DNA of 39,535 nt from an uncultured Bacteroidales bacterium (GTDB taxonomy: Bacteria > Bacteroidota > Bacteroidia > Bacteroidales > UBA932). A model generated the notes under the pieces. It was not told where the DNA came from. It saw nothing but the letters and a program-made list of their open reading frames with translations, and made no database searches. This document shows positions 15,119-22,686 of this stretch, piece after piece; position 1 is the first letter of the stretch; the number at the start of each line of letters is the position of its first letter. The translations under genes and the position numbers were made by a program. The stretch spans positions 1 through 39,535 of the forward strand of contig ONKE01000015.1 in assembly GCA_900318355.1 (NCBI GenBank), in the 5' to 3' direction.

Positions 15119-17089
15119 TTAATTGTTTATTTGCTTCATCTCTTCCCATGCGGCGGGGAAGCCGGGGTAGGATTTACAGACGCAGGAGGTGTCGTCGATG
15201 GTGATGGGGCCGTCGGCGCCGAGGGCGGCGGTCTCGAGGGCCATGACCATGCGGTGGTCGTGACAGGATGTGTAGGAGCCGCCCTTTAGGAGGGTGCCGG
15301 TGAGCAGTCGGCAGGCAAGGCTGCGCCCTTCGATAATCAGACGGTCGCCCTTGATCCATGAGCGGACGCCCATCTGCCTGAGCATGGCCAGAATCGCGGC
15401 GCCCCTGTCGGTCTCTTTCGTGGCAAGGCGGCCGACTCCTTCCAGGGTGCTGGTGCCGCTGCAGAATGCCGCGAGGACGGCCGTAGCGGGAAACAGGTCG
15501 GGACAGTTGTTCAAATCCATGTTTATTGCCCTCAGAGGGGCTTTCTGGACGTGAATTATGCCCGTATCATCCTCTTCCGAGATGCTGGCGCCGGCCTCGG
15601 TGAGGATGTCCATGATGGAAAGGTCGGCCTGTAACGAGGTGGTGTCGAGGCCTTCGAGCTCCACGCGCCCGAAAACGGCTCCGGCCACTGCGAAATTGGC
15701 CGCTGCGCTCCAGTCGGCTTCAATGTCCACCTCGGCCGCCTTGAGGCGCTGCCCGCCGCGGATGTGGAAGGTTATGGCCTCGCAGAGGCTCCAGTCGCGT
15801 GTACGGACGAACTCTTCCCCGCCTTCCATCTCGCTTTCTATCCTGATGCCGAACTGCTTGAGTACGTCGACGGTGATGAACAGATAGGGGATGCTCTTGG
15901 GGTTGTTAAGGACCAGGGTGGAGTCTTCGCGGAGCAGCGGCAAGGCGGTAAGGAGGCCCGAGACGAGCTGGGAACCGTCGCTGCCGTCCACCTCGATCAA
16001 CCCGCCGTGGAGACGGCCTTTGACGGTGAGCGGAACCTTGACGGGATCGCTGTCGCTTTCGAGGTTAAGCCCGGCGGCCGCCATCATGGCCTTTGCCCCT
16101 TTCAGAGGGCGCTGGGTGAGGGTTTTTTCGCCGCTTATGGTCACTTCTGAACTTGCGAGAGCACCCATCAGAGGAATCATCAGGCGGGTCAGGAATCCGG
16201 ATTCGCCGGTGTGCAAACACTTGTCAGTAAATGCTTTGGTGTCGCGGCCTTCAATGGTCAGGGTGCTGTCGTCCACGGTGACTTTCGCGCCGAGCGCACG
16301 GGCGACGGCCAGGGCGGACTCGTTGTCGCCGCAGGTAGAGTAGCCGAACAGTCGGGAAGTGCCTTCGGCGAGGGAGGCTGCGATGATGGCACGCTGGGCG
16401 AAACTTTTGGACGACGGCATGGTAAGCGTCGGAGCGTCGAGAGGCTTGCGGTCGCCGTAGACGGCCTTGTACATCTCCCGTAGCGGCCACTGGCCGGGCG
16501 CGGCGGCTTCTTCTTCCGTGAGGGCGGCGTAGGTGTATGGCGCGCCTAGGCGAAGGCACTCCAGACGGGAGTTCCGTCCTGCTTCGCCCATGCAGAATGC
16601 GACGAGGTCGGTCTCGGTCTCATAGAGCCCAAGGACCTTCTCGCAATCGGCCTCGGAATGTGCCGTGGTGACGATTTTCACCACGTCGGCGCCAAGATGG
16701 CGGCACTTCTCGCAGAGGGCCTGGAGGGCGGGGAGGGAGTCGGTGCCGTCGAAGTCGTGCCATGAACGGATGAGGGCCGTGCCGCAATCGTGCGCCTCGC
16801 GGCGGATGCGCTTGCACATCATGGCCGGAGCCTCGAGCTCGAGGTCGACATAGGCTGCGCCGGCGTGGACAGCCCTTGTAAGCAGGGTCTCGGCCTGCTG
16901 GGCCGGCATGTTGTCGCCAACGCGGCACGTTGCAATGAGCGGGGTGTCGCAAGAACTGAACAGCTCGTCAACCTCTTCCAGCGTCAGGCTGCAGCGGTCC
17001 AGGCGGATTTCCGCCATCTCCACCATAGGGTCGTCCAGCGCTGAGAGAATCCCGTCGTAATCTTTATTTTGCAGGGTCGTACAAATCAT
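15119..17089 (-). CDS. aroDA: Bifunctional type I 3-dehydroquinate dehydratase / EPSP synthase fusion
   Basis: One 656-residue protein carries two shikimate-pathway enzymes. Residues 1-215 are a type I dehydroquinate dehydratase (AroD): AEIRLDRC (27-33), catalytic His111 in RSWHDF, and Schiff-base Lys138 in ADVVKIVTTAHS. Residues ~218-650 are EPSP synthase (AroA): MPSSKSFAQRA (Lys228), GESGFLTRLMIPLMG, DGSDGSQLVSGLL, the INMDLNNCPDLFP catalytic Asp region, LATKETDRGAA and the HDHRMVMA motif. All catalytic landmarks of both are present, so both should be active. No stop or frameshift lies at the junction. The fusion joins step three to step six of the pathway; steps four and five (AroE, AroK) are not in this window. 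Flanked by aroB (92 bases upstream) and aroC. Confidence 0.95.
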   Translation of the reverse strand: MICTTLQNKDYDGILSALDDPMVEMAEIRLDRCSLTLEEVDELFSSCDTPLIATCRVGDNMPAQQAETLLTRAVHAGAAYVDLELEAPAMMCKRIRREAHDCGTALIRSWHDFDGTDSLPALQALCEKCRHLGADVVKIVTTAHSEADCEKVLGLYETETDLVAFCMGEAGRNSRLECLRLGAPYTYAALTEEEAAAPGQWPLREMYKAVYGDRKPLDAPTLTMPSSKSFAQRAIIAASLAEGTSRLFGYSTCGDNESALAVARALGAKVTVDDSTLTIEGRDTKAFTDKCLHTGESGFLTRLMIPLMGALASSEVTISGEKTLTQRPLKGAKAMMAAAGLNLESDSDPVKVPLTVKGRLHGGLIEVDGSDGSQLVSGLLTALPLLREDSTLVLNNPKSIPYLFITVDVLKQFGIRIESEMEGGEEFVRTRDWSLCEAITFHIRGGQRLKAAEVDIEADWSAAANFAVAGAVFGRVELEGLDTTSLQADLSIMDILTEAGASISEEDDTGIIHVQKAPLRAINMDLNNCPDLFPATAVLAAFCSGTSTLEGVGRLATKETDRGAAILAMLRQMGVRSWIKGDRLIIEGRSLACRLLTGTLLKGGSYTSCHDHRMVMALETAALGADGPITIDDTSCVCKSYPGFPAAWEEMKQINN

Positions 17090-17181
17090 TTCCTTGTTCC
17101 TTGAACCCGTCAGGGTTTATAAGTGCCACGAAGTTACGAAAAAAACCTGATACCGTCCGGCAATTCATGCCAAGTTTGACC

Positions 17182-18414
17182 CTATAGCATCGAAACGGCT
17201 TCGGCTGCCGACATGGACTTTTCTTCGACGCGGCCCACTGCGGCGGGAAGGATGAAACGGACGGTGTCGCCTTCCGCTTTTTTGTCTTTTCCCATCGCTT
17301 CGCTGAGTTCGCCAGGACTGAAACGGCATGATACCGGGAGGCCGCACGCTTTGAAGTCGGCTTCAAGACGTTCCGCAAGGCCACGCTCTGCGACGCCGGC
17401 GTTTTCGGAGAGACGGGCTGCGAGGATAATGCCTGCGGCGACCGCCTCGCCGTGGGTCAGCTCCCTGTGGCCGCCATGGCAGCTGTCCTCGTGGCCCTCG
17501 TCGCCATGGCAACAATGGCCCTCTTCGTGCCCTTCTTCGCCGTGGCAGCAGTGATGTTCCTGGCCTTCGCCGTGATGGCCGCAGCCGCCATGGCGCCCGC
17601 AGCAACCGTGATGACCTTCAGAGAATTGCAGGGCTTCGATGGCATGGGCGAAAGTGTGGCCGAGGTTGAGGATGCGGCGCTCGCCCTTCTCAAAAGGGTC
17701 GCGCTCCACCACGCCTGCCTTGATGGCCGCAGCGCGACGCAGCAGCTCCGCCCACTGGTCGGCGTCGTCTTCGAAGATTGCCTGCCATGAGTCGCCATGG
17801 GCATTTTCGGCCGCCTGCATCTTGGAGAGCAGGGTTACGGCGCATTCGTAGCTGCCGTCGCCGTCGTCCAGCAGGAAGGTCTTGAGCATCTCGGCCGCGC
17901 CCGACAGGAAATCCCGGCGCTGGAGCGTCTTGAGCACCTCGGGGCAAATGAAGGTCCACGCGGGCTGGACTATCGCTCCGACCATGTTTTTGTAGCCGGC
18001 GAAGTTGACGCCAGTCTTGCCTCCGATGGCCGCGTCGACCTGCGCGAGAAGCGTCGTGGGGATGTTGGCATAGCGGATGCCGCGCTTATAGATGGAAGCG
18101 GCGAAACCGGTCAGATCGGTGGTTATGCCGCCGCCGACAGCAAGGAGAAGCGCCTCCCGCGAAGCCCCTGCATCCAGCAGCAGCGCGCAGAGCGACATGG
18201 CCGCATTGATGCTCTTGGCCTCTTCGGAAGTGTCGAAAGCGAAGCTCCTTACCACTCCGGGGACCATCTCGGTCACCTTGTCCGCCACCCAGGAGGCATT
18301 GCGGTCGAAGACCATGTAGATTTCCTTCTCGCCGGCCATGAGGGCCTTGACTTCGCTTAAATTGCGGGCGCTGACCACTCTGCAGACTTCCTTGCGTTCG
18401 ATATTGATTTCCAT
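17182..18414 (-). CDS. aroB: 3-dehydroquinate synthase with a His/Cys-rich insertion
   Basis: AroB converts DAHP to 3-dehydroquinate, using NAD and a divalent metal (zinc or cobalt). The 410 residues exceed the usual ~350-360. Motifs: LAVGGGITTDLTGFAAS (91-107), NIPTTLLAQVDAAIGGKTGVN, metal ligand Glu175 in SGAAEMLK, His253 in NLGHTF and His321 in THGEAVAAG. Between the last two ligands there are 67 residues instead of the 16 I recall for E. coli AroB. The extra ~51 residues hold 14 His and 8 Cys in 49 positions. The frame is unbroken and all catalytic motifs flank the insertion intact, so the enzyme is probably active. First gene of the minus-strand array; a -7 element lies about 20 bases upstream. 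Confidence 0.96.
   Translation of the reverse strand: MEINIERKEVCRVVSARNLSEVKALMAGEKEIYMVFDRNASWVADKVTEMVPGVVRSFAFDTSEEAKSINAAMSLCALLLDAGASREALLLAVGGGITTDLTGFAASIYKRGIRYANIPTTLLAQVDAAIGGKTGVNFAGYKNMVGAIVQPAWTFICPEVLKTLQRRDFLSGAAEMLKTFLLDDGDGSYECAVTLLSKMQAAENAHGDSWQAIFEDDADQWAELLRRAAAIKAGVVERDPFEKGERRILNLGHTFAHAIEALQFSEGHHGCCGRHGGCGHHGEGQEHHCCHGEEGHEEGHCCHGDEGHEDSCHGGHRELTHGEAVAAGIILAARLSENAGVAERGLAERLEADFKACGLPVSCRFSPGELSEAMGKDKKAEGDTVRFILPAAVGRVEEKSMSAAEAVSML
17467..17619 (-). other. His/Cys-rich metal-binding-like insertion domain of AroB
   Basis: Codons for AroB residues 266-316. The segment is almost only His, Cys, Gly, Glu and Asp, and holds a near-tandem unit HCCHGEEGHE / HCCHGDEGHE (288-297 and 300-309), preceded by HHGCCGRHGGCGHH (268-281). 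Composition resembles the metal-binding tails of SlyD or the His-rich loops of UreE and HypB. It replaces the short loop between metal ligands His253 and His321. Codons of the two units differ, so it is not a fresh DNA duplication. Confidence 0.85.
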
Positions 18415-18433
18415 AATTCGTCCTATTGGGGCA

Positions 18434-18441
18434 CAAATATA
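18434..18441 (-). promoter_or_regulatory. -7 element for aroB (divergent promoter region)
   Basis: On the minus strand this reads TATATTTG, an exact TAnnTTTG match, about 20 bases upstream of the aroB ATG. No clear -33 TTTG is found. It would drive the aroB-tsaE array. It overlaps the region of the plus-strand promoter, so the two may interfere. Confidence 0.5.
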
Positions 18442-18452
18442 CTAAAAATTGC

Positions 18453-18460
18453 TATCTTTG
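18453..18460 (+). promoter_or_regulatory. -7 element for the endonuclease-family lipoprotein gene
   Basis: TATCTTTG is an exact TAnnTTTG match. A TTG at 18426-18428 is 24 bases upstream, a little far for a -33 element. Transcription would begin near 18466, at the foot of the hairpin described next. Confidence 0.5.
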
Positions 18461-18465
18461 ACGAT

Positions 18466-18484
18466 GCCGCAGCGGGTCTGCGGC
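18466..18484 (+). other. Hairpin at the predicted 5' end of the endonuclease-family mRNA
   Basis: GCCGCAG-CGGGT-CTGCGGC forms a perfect 7-bp stem with a 5-base loop. It has no T-run after it, so it is not a terminator. Sitting at the predicted transcript start, it may protect the mRNA 5' end. Confidence 0.5.
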
Positions 18485-18504
18485 CCTAACCTGAAATTAA
18501 ACAA

Positions 18505-19386
18505 ATGATAACCATTATGTTGCGTTGTTTTTCGCTTTTATTGTCCTTCCTTCTGGCCGTCGAGGCCATGGCCGGATGCCGTGGAACATCCCAGCCGAAC
18601 GTCCAGCCTGTGCCGTACATCGAAGAGCCTGAGCCGGAAGAAGAACCGCTTCCCAAGACGGAAACCGTCGAAAGGACCATCGTCACATATAACGTCGCGG
18701 CCCTTGGCCATGGCGGCGACAAGACCGAAAGGATAGCCGCCTTCCTTGCTTCGCTCGACGCCGACTATGTGGGTCTGAACGAGCTCGACAGCTGCAACAG
18801 CCGCCACAACGTCTACCAGCTCAAGGTCCTTGCCGACCGTCTCGGCGGTTGGAACTGCCATTTCGCGTCGGCCTTCGATTTTGCCGGAGGCGGCTACGGC
18901 AACGGCGCCATGACCCCGTATCCCATCCTGTCCGAACAGACCATTCCCCTCGCGAAGGGCAGCGGACACGAGCCGCGCAGCATCGCCCTGATTGAGACGG
19001 AAGATATCGTTTTCGGGGCGCTCCATCTGGATTTCGGCCCTCCCGGAGAGCCTTCGTATGATCAGGCCGTGGCGCTGAATGATTGGTTTAACGAGCATTA
19101 TGCCGGTTATGGCAAGCCCGTCATCCTCGTCGGCGACTTCAACACCGACCCCGGCACGCCCACTCAGAACGAGATGGAAAGAAACTGGACCAGGCTCTCC
19201 GACCCCGTGCTGAGCTGGCCCACGGGCACTGCCACCATGTGCCTTGACTACGTCTTCTGCCTTAAAAGCGCCGTCCCGGTCGAGGCTGTCGAAAAGTCGC
19301 GGCCGCAGAGCGACGACGATCTCGACGAACTTTCCGACCATTACCCGGTGAGGGTGAAGATTCGTTACGAGCGCGACATAAAGTAA
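18505..19386 (+). CDS. Endonuclease/exonuclease/phosphatase-family lipoprotein
   Basis: A secreted member of the EEP superfamily, which cleaves phosphodiester or phosphate ester bonds in nucleic acids, inositol phosphates or sphingolipids. The 293 residues begin with a signal peptide and lipobox (AMAGC), then a short acidic Pro/Glu linker (YIEEPEPEEEPLP). EEP landmarks follow: TYNVAAL (start of the fold), LNELDS with the metal-binding Glu, LHLDF, the catalytic GDFNTDP, LDYVF and the terminal SDHYPV with the general-base His. A second ATG at 18517 could be the start instead; both give a signal peptide. Substrate unknown. It stands alone, ending before the btu riboswitch. Confidence 0.88.
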   Translation: MITIMLRCFSLLLSFLLAVEAMAGCRGTSQPNVQPVPYIEEPEPEEEPLPKTETVERTIVTYNVAALGHGGDKTERIAAFLASLDADYVGLNELDSCNSRHNVYQLKVLADRLGGWNCHFASAFDFAGGGYGNGAMTPYPILSEQTIPLAKGSGHEPRSIALIETEDIVFGALHLDFGPPGEPSYDQAVALNDWFNEHYAGYGKPVILVGDFNTDPGTPTQNEMERNWTRLSDPVLSWPTGTATMCLDYVFCLKSAVPVEAVEKSRPQSDDDLDELSDHYPVRVKIRYERDIK

Positions 19387-19411
19387 GCTTCTTCCTAAGA
19401 CAAAAAATGAC

Positions 19412-19419
19412 TATCTTTG
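19412..19419 (+). promoter_or_regulatory. -7 promoter element of the btu operon
   Basis: TATCTTTG is an exact match to TAnnTTTG, with only a weak TTC at the -33 position. Predicted start is about 19424-19426, just ahead of the riboswitch P1 strand. The element abuts the left arm of the terminator hairpin. Confidence 0.6.
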
Positions 19420-19450
19420 CGGCGGATTCTGGTGAGTCCGCCGTTTTTTT
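19420..19450 (+). terminator. Terminator overlapping the start of the cobalamin riboswitch
   Basis: CGGCGGATTC-TGGT-GAGTCCGCCG is a 10-bp stem (one T-G pair), followed by seven T residues. It is 34 bases after the endonuclease-family stop and is an ideal intrinsic terminator. Its right arm and T-run are also part of riboswitch helix P2, and its left arm shares GATTC with P1. Transcripts from the btu promoter would begin inside the left arm, so they cannot form the full hairpin. Confidence 0.75.
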
Positions 19451-19598
19451 CGGCCGGACTTGAAAAGGGAAGCCGGTGAAAATCCGGAACTGTGCCCGCA
19501 GCTGTGAGTTCATCCTTTAGCGCTGCATTCTTGTGCCATTGCCGCCCAGCGGCGAGAAGGCGCAGCGTCGCGAACGAGTCAGAAGACCTGCCAGGGTC
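19425..19598 (+). promoter_or_regulatory. Cobalamin (adenosylcobalamin) riboswitch
   Basis: The conserved core reads AAAAGGGAAGCCGGTG, AAAATCCGGAACTGTGCCCG and, at the 3' end, the B12 box AGTCAGAAGACCTGCC. P1 pairs 19425-19432 (GATTCTGG) with 19591-19598 (CCAGGGTC), eight pairs with two wobbles. P2 is formed by AGTCCGCCG and CGGCCGGACT around the T-run. Binding of cobalamin is expected to lower expression of btuB-btuG-permease. The G/C-rich stretch 19611-19636 between the aptamer and the ATG is the likely expression platform, acting on translation, since no terminator follows. Confidence 0.95.
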
Positions 19599-19648
19599 AA
19601 GTCAAACCAAGCATGCGCCCGGGGGCAGGTGCGGCTGGATTTGTGAAA

Positions 19649-21625
19649 ATGCTACCGGCAATCGTATCCCTTGTCCTTGCGCTCAGTGTTGCGCAGGGCC
19701 CGACCATCCCCGTGGCCGACACCCTCAAGGCGTCGGTAGCCGACGGCCGTCGAGTGGCAAGGGTAAAGCTCAGCTCGGCAACTCCATCCATCCGCCTGGG
19801 CTCTGCCGCGATAGCCCGCAGCGGCGCCGACGGGCTCCACGAAATCCTGCGGACGCTGCCCGGCCTGGCGGTGAAGGACTATGGCGGGATAGGCGGGCTT
19901 AAGACCGTGTCGGTCAGGGGTTTCAGCTCGGCTCACACGGCGGTGTGCGTAGACGGTTTCCTCGTCAGCGACGCCCAGCGCGGCGGCATCGACCTGTCTG
20001 CATATAATCTGGGCAACACCAAGTCCATACTCGTTGAAATAGGCACTCCGGACGATCTTTTCAAGCCTGCCGGAGCGTTCTCTTCCGCCGGGGTCATCAG
20101 TCTTGAGGGCAAGCCTGCGCATACAGGCGCAGTGCCACTGAGGGCCTCTGCGGCGCTGACTGCGGGCTCTTTCGGCACGTGGAGGCCGGAGCTGAGGGTC
20201 GACGGCCGGATTGCCCGCGGATGGGCCGCCTCCGTGCGGGCCGGCTGGCTGCGTAGCGATGGAAACTATCCATTCCCGGGCAAGGTGCTCGTGGACGGTA
20301 AGCCTGCCGGCGACGCAACGTTGCGACGCGAGGGAAGCGACGTGTCCACGTTGAACACCGGACTTCGCATCGACGGACTGACGCCGCGCGGCGGGAAGGT
20401 GCTCCTTGCGGCCGAGTGGACCGGCGGCGAGCGGGGCCTGCCCGGGCCGGTGATATTCTACCGCCAAAATCCTACGGAGCGTCTGTGGGACAATGATTTG
20501 ACGGTGCGGAGCTCCTATGTCTGTCATTCATCTTCTTCATGGCGCTGGCGCACGGGCCTGTCATATCGGCGCCGTGCGACCCGCTACACCAATTCCGACG
20601 CGGCCTATCCCGAGCCGGTCGACGACCGATACCTCCAGCACAATGCCGACGTGAGCGCAACCGTCATGAAACCGTTCCCGCTCGGCGCGGGGCAAATCGT
20701 GCTCTCACTGGCCCAGGACCTTGTTTTCGACGCCCTCGACGCCAATGTCATTTCCGGGGATAATCCGCGCCGTCTGAGCAGCCTGAGCGCCGCGCATGTC
20801 CGGTACGACGGCCGCCGCTTGAAGCTGACTGCAGGCCTTTCGGCCACCGTGGTCGGCGAGCTGGCCGGGGATGCGCCCGACAAAAGCCGGCTGAGCCCGA
20901 GCCTGAGCGCCTCTTTCCTGCTGGCCAAAAACTTGAGGCTCAGGGCCTTCGTGAAAGACGGCTTCCGCGTCCCGACCTTCAGCGACCTCTACTACGACCA
21001 TTTCGGCACCATCCACCTTGTCCCGGAGAAGGCGCTCCAGACCGGCGCCGGCGCCACGTGGCAGTTCCAGGCGGGTGCAGCGGCATTTTCCATGACCGTG
21101 GACGGCTACTATAACCGCGTGAGGGACAAGCTCGTAGCCGTTCCGACCATGTTCACATGGCATATGCGCAATCTGGGCCGCGTGGACATGGCGGGAGCCG
21201 ATGTTTCCGCCGGAGCCGTGGTGCCGGTCTATGGCAAAAACGCCCTCAGGGTGGATGCGTCCTATTCTTTCCTCGATGCTCGGGACCTTTCCGACCCGTC
21301 GGCAAAGAACTACGGCCATCAGATTCAATATACTCCGCGCCACAGCGGTTCGCTCGCCGTTTCGTTCGGCGGCCCGGTCTACACGCTGGGTTACACCCTC
21401 ATGGCCATAGGCCGCAGGTGGTATCAGCCTCAGAATGTTCCCGAATACGAGTTGCCCGCCTGCCTGGACCATGGCGTCAGCGCCGGAGTGCGTTTCCCCG
21501 TCGGACGTGCCGCCGTGTCGCTTTCCGCCCAGGGGCTCAATCTCGCCGGACGGTGCTACGAACTTGTCCGCAGCTATCCCATGCCCGGGCGCCAATTCCG
21601 TATAACCATTAAAGTAACTATATGA
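19649..21625 (+). CDS. btuB: TonB-dependent outer-membrane cobalamin receptor, BtuB-like
   Basis: A TonB-dependent transporter that imports vitamin B12 or related corrinoids across the outer membrane. From ATG 19649 it has 658 residues, beginning with signal peptide MLPAIVSLVLALSVAQG. An upstream ATG at 19613 is in frame, but its 12 extra codons lie in the G/C-rich expression platform and spoil the signal peptide. The plug (about 30-150) has ILRTLPGLAVKDYGG, LKTVSVRGFSSAHTAVCVDG and IEVGTPDD-like IVEIGTPDD segments. The barrel contains FRVPTFSDLYYDHFG and ends near ITIKVTI. The riboswitch and the BtuG-like gene next to it identify the substrate class. The stop overlaps the next ATG (ATGA). 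Confidence 0.93.
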   Translation: MLPAIVSLVLALSVAQGPTIPVADTLKASVADGRRVARVKLSSATPSIRLGSAAIARSGADGLHEILRTLPGLAVKDYGGIGGLKTVSVRGFSSAHTAVCVDGFLVSDAQRGGIDLSAYNLGNTKSILVEIGTPDDLFKPAGAFSSAGVISLEGKPAHTGAVPLRASAALTAGSFGTWRPELRVDGRIARGWAASVRAGWLRSDGNYPFPGKVLVDGKPAGDATLRREGSDVSTLNTGLRIDGLTPRGGKVLLAAEWTGGERGLPGPVIFYRQNPTERLWDNDLTVRSSYVCHSSSSWRWRTGLSYRRRATRYTNSDAAYPEPVDDRYLQHNADVSATVMKPFPLGAGQIVLSLAQDLVFDALDANVISGDNPRRLSSLSAAHVRYDGRRLKLTAGLSATVVGELAGDAPDKSRLSPSLSASFLLAKNLRLRAFVKDGFRVPTFSDLYYDHFGTIHLVPEKALQTGAGATWQFQAGAAAFSMTVDGYYNRVRDKLVAVPTMFTWHMRNLGRVDMAGADVSAGAVVPVYGKNALRVDASYSFLDARDLSDPSAKNYGHQIQYTPRHSGSLAVSFGGPVYTLGYTLMAIGRRWYQPQNVPEYELPACLDHGVSAGVRFPVGRAAVSLSAQGLNLAGRCYELVRSYPMPGRQFRITIKVTI

Positions 21626-22686
21626 AAATGAAAAATTTGATTCTTAAGTTCGCGGTCATTGCCGCGGCCGTCGTTTTCGCCGTTTCCTGCGCCAAGGACG
21701 GCAAACCTTCCCAGAACGCCAATACCGGCGTGTATGTCCTCAATAATGGCTCCTTCGGGAAAAACAACGCCAACATCTGCCGTTACGACGTGGCTTCCGG
21801 CAAGGTCTCCGCCGACGCTTTCGCCCTTGCCAACGACGGTCTGGGCCTCGGCGACACCGCCCAGGATATCCTTGCCGTGGGCGACGAGATTTATATCAGC
21901 GTCAACGTTTCGCAGGTCATTTTCGTGACCGACCGCGACCTCAAGGTCAAGAAGACCATCACCGCCGAAGCCGGTGGCAACATACTGTCTCCGCGCTACC
22001 TGTGCTATGCCGGCGGCAAGGTCTATGTTACTTATTATGAGGGATTTCTCGGCGAAATCAACCCTTCAGACTATTCGTTGAGCATAACGCCCGTGGGCCC
22101 CAATCCCGACATGCTCGCGTTCCACGACGGGAAGATCTATACGGCCGATTCCGGCGGCTACCTTGAAACTCCCAACAACAGCATTTCCGTCGTCGACGTC
22201 GCCACTTTCAAGCGGACTGGCGAAATCGCCGTCAACAACAATCCCACCGCCATGGCCGTTTCCGCAGGCAAGCTCTTCGTCTTCAGTTTCGGCATCTACG
22301 GCGTGAGTCCGGCAAAGCTTCAGGCCATCGACCTGTCGGCGGCGAAGCCCGAGGCTAAAGACTTGGACTACAGCGATGTAACCGGCATCGCGGCTCGCGG
22401 CAACACCCTCTACGTGCTGTGCAGCGGCCATGACGAAAATTGGACTCCGCTGCCTGCCAGGGTCTACAAGTACGACGCGGCCGGAGATAAGAAGGACGGC
22501 GAATTCGTCACCGACGGCACCGTGATTCCCCAGGGCTATAGTATCTCCCTGAGCGACAACTACTTGTGGGTCGGCAATTCGGACTATGTCAACAACGGCG
22601 ACGTCTATGCCTTCGACCTCTCGAGCGGTAAACTCGTCGCCAAGTTCGACTGCGGCGGACTTAATCCTCTTAAGGTAATCGAGTAA
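21622..22686 (+). CDS. btuG: BtuG-like surface cobalamin-binding lipoprotein (beta-propeller)
   Basis: In Bacteroides, BtuG is a surface lipoprotein beta-propeller that binds cobalamin with very high affinity and passes it to BtuB. This 354-residue protein has a lipoprotein signal peptide (cleavage before Cys23, VSCAKDG), then the N-terminal motif NTGVYVLNNGSFGKNNAN, typical of the DUF5074/YncE-like group that includes BtuG. Repeated blades are visible (LAVGDEIYISVN, KIYTADSG, KLFVFSFG, NTLYVLCSG, NYLWVGNSD). It is translationally coupled to btuB by a 4-base overlap and lies under the cobalamin riboswitch. Assignment rests on fold-type repeats plus context. Confidence 0.85.
   Translation: MKMKNLILKFAVIAAAVVFAVSCAKDGKPSQNANTGVYVLNNGSFGKNNANICRYDVASGKVSADAFALANDGLGLGDTAQDILAVGDEIYISVNVSQVIFVTDRDLKVKKTITAEAGGNILSPRYLCYAGGKVYVTYYEGFLGEINPSDYSLSITPVGPNPDMLAFHDGKIYTADSGGYLETPNNSISVVDVATFKRTGEIAVNNNPTAMAVSAGKLFVFSFGIYGVSPAKLQAIDLSAAKPEAKDLDYSDVTGIAARGNTLYVLCSGHDENWTPLPARVYKYDAAGDKKDGEFVTDGTVIPQGYSISLSDNYLWVGNSDYVNNGDVYAFDLSSGKLVAKFDCGGLNPLKVIE

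Noticed and set aside
17090-17181. Terminator or promoter between aroB and aroD-aroA
   Set aside because: A T7 run and a TAACTTCG motif exist on the minus strand, but no convincing stem or -33 accompanies them, so neither is called.
19613-19648. ATG 19613 as the btuB start
   Set aside because: The extra residues precede a good signal peptide and are encoded by the G/C-rich riboswitch expression platform.
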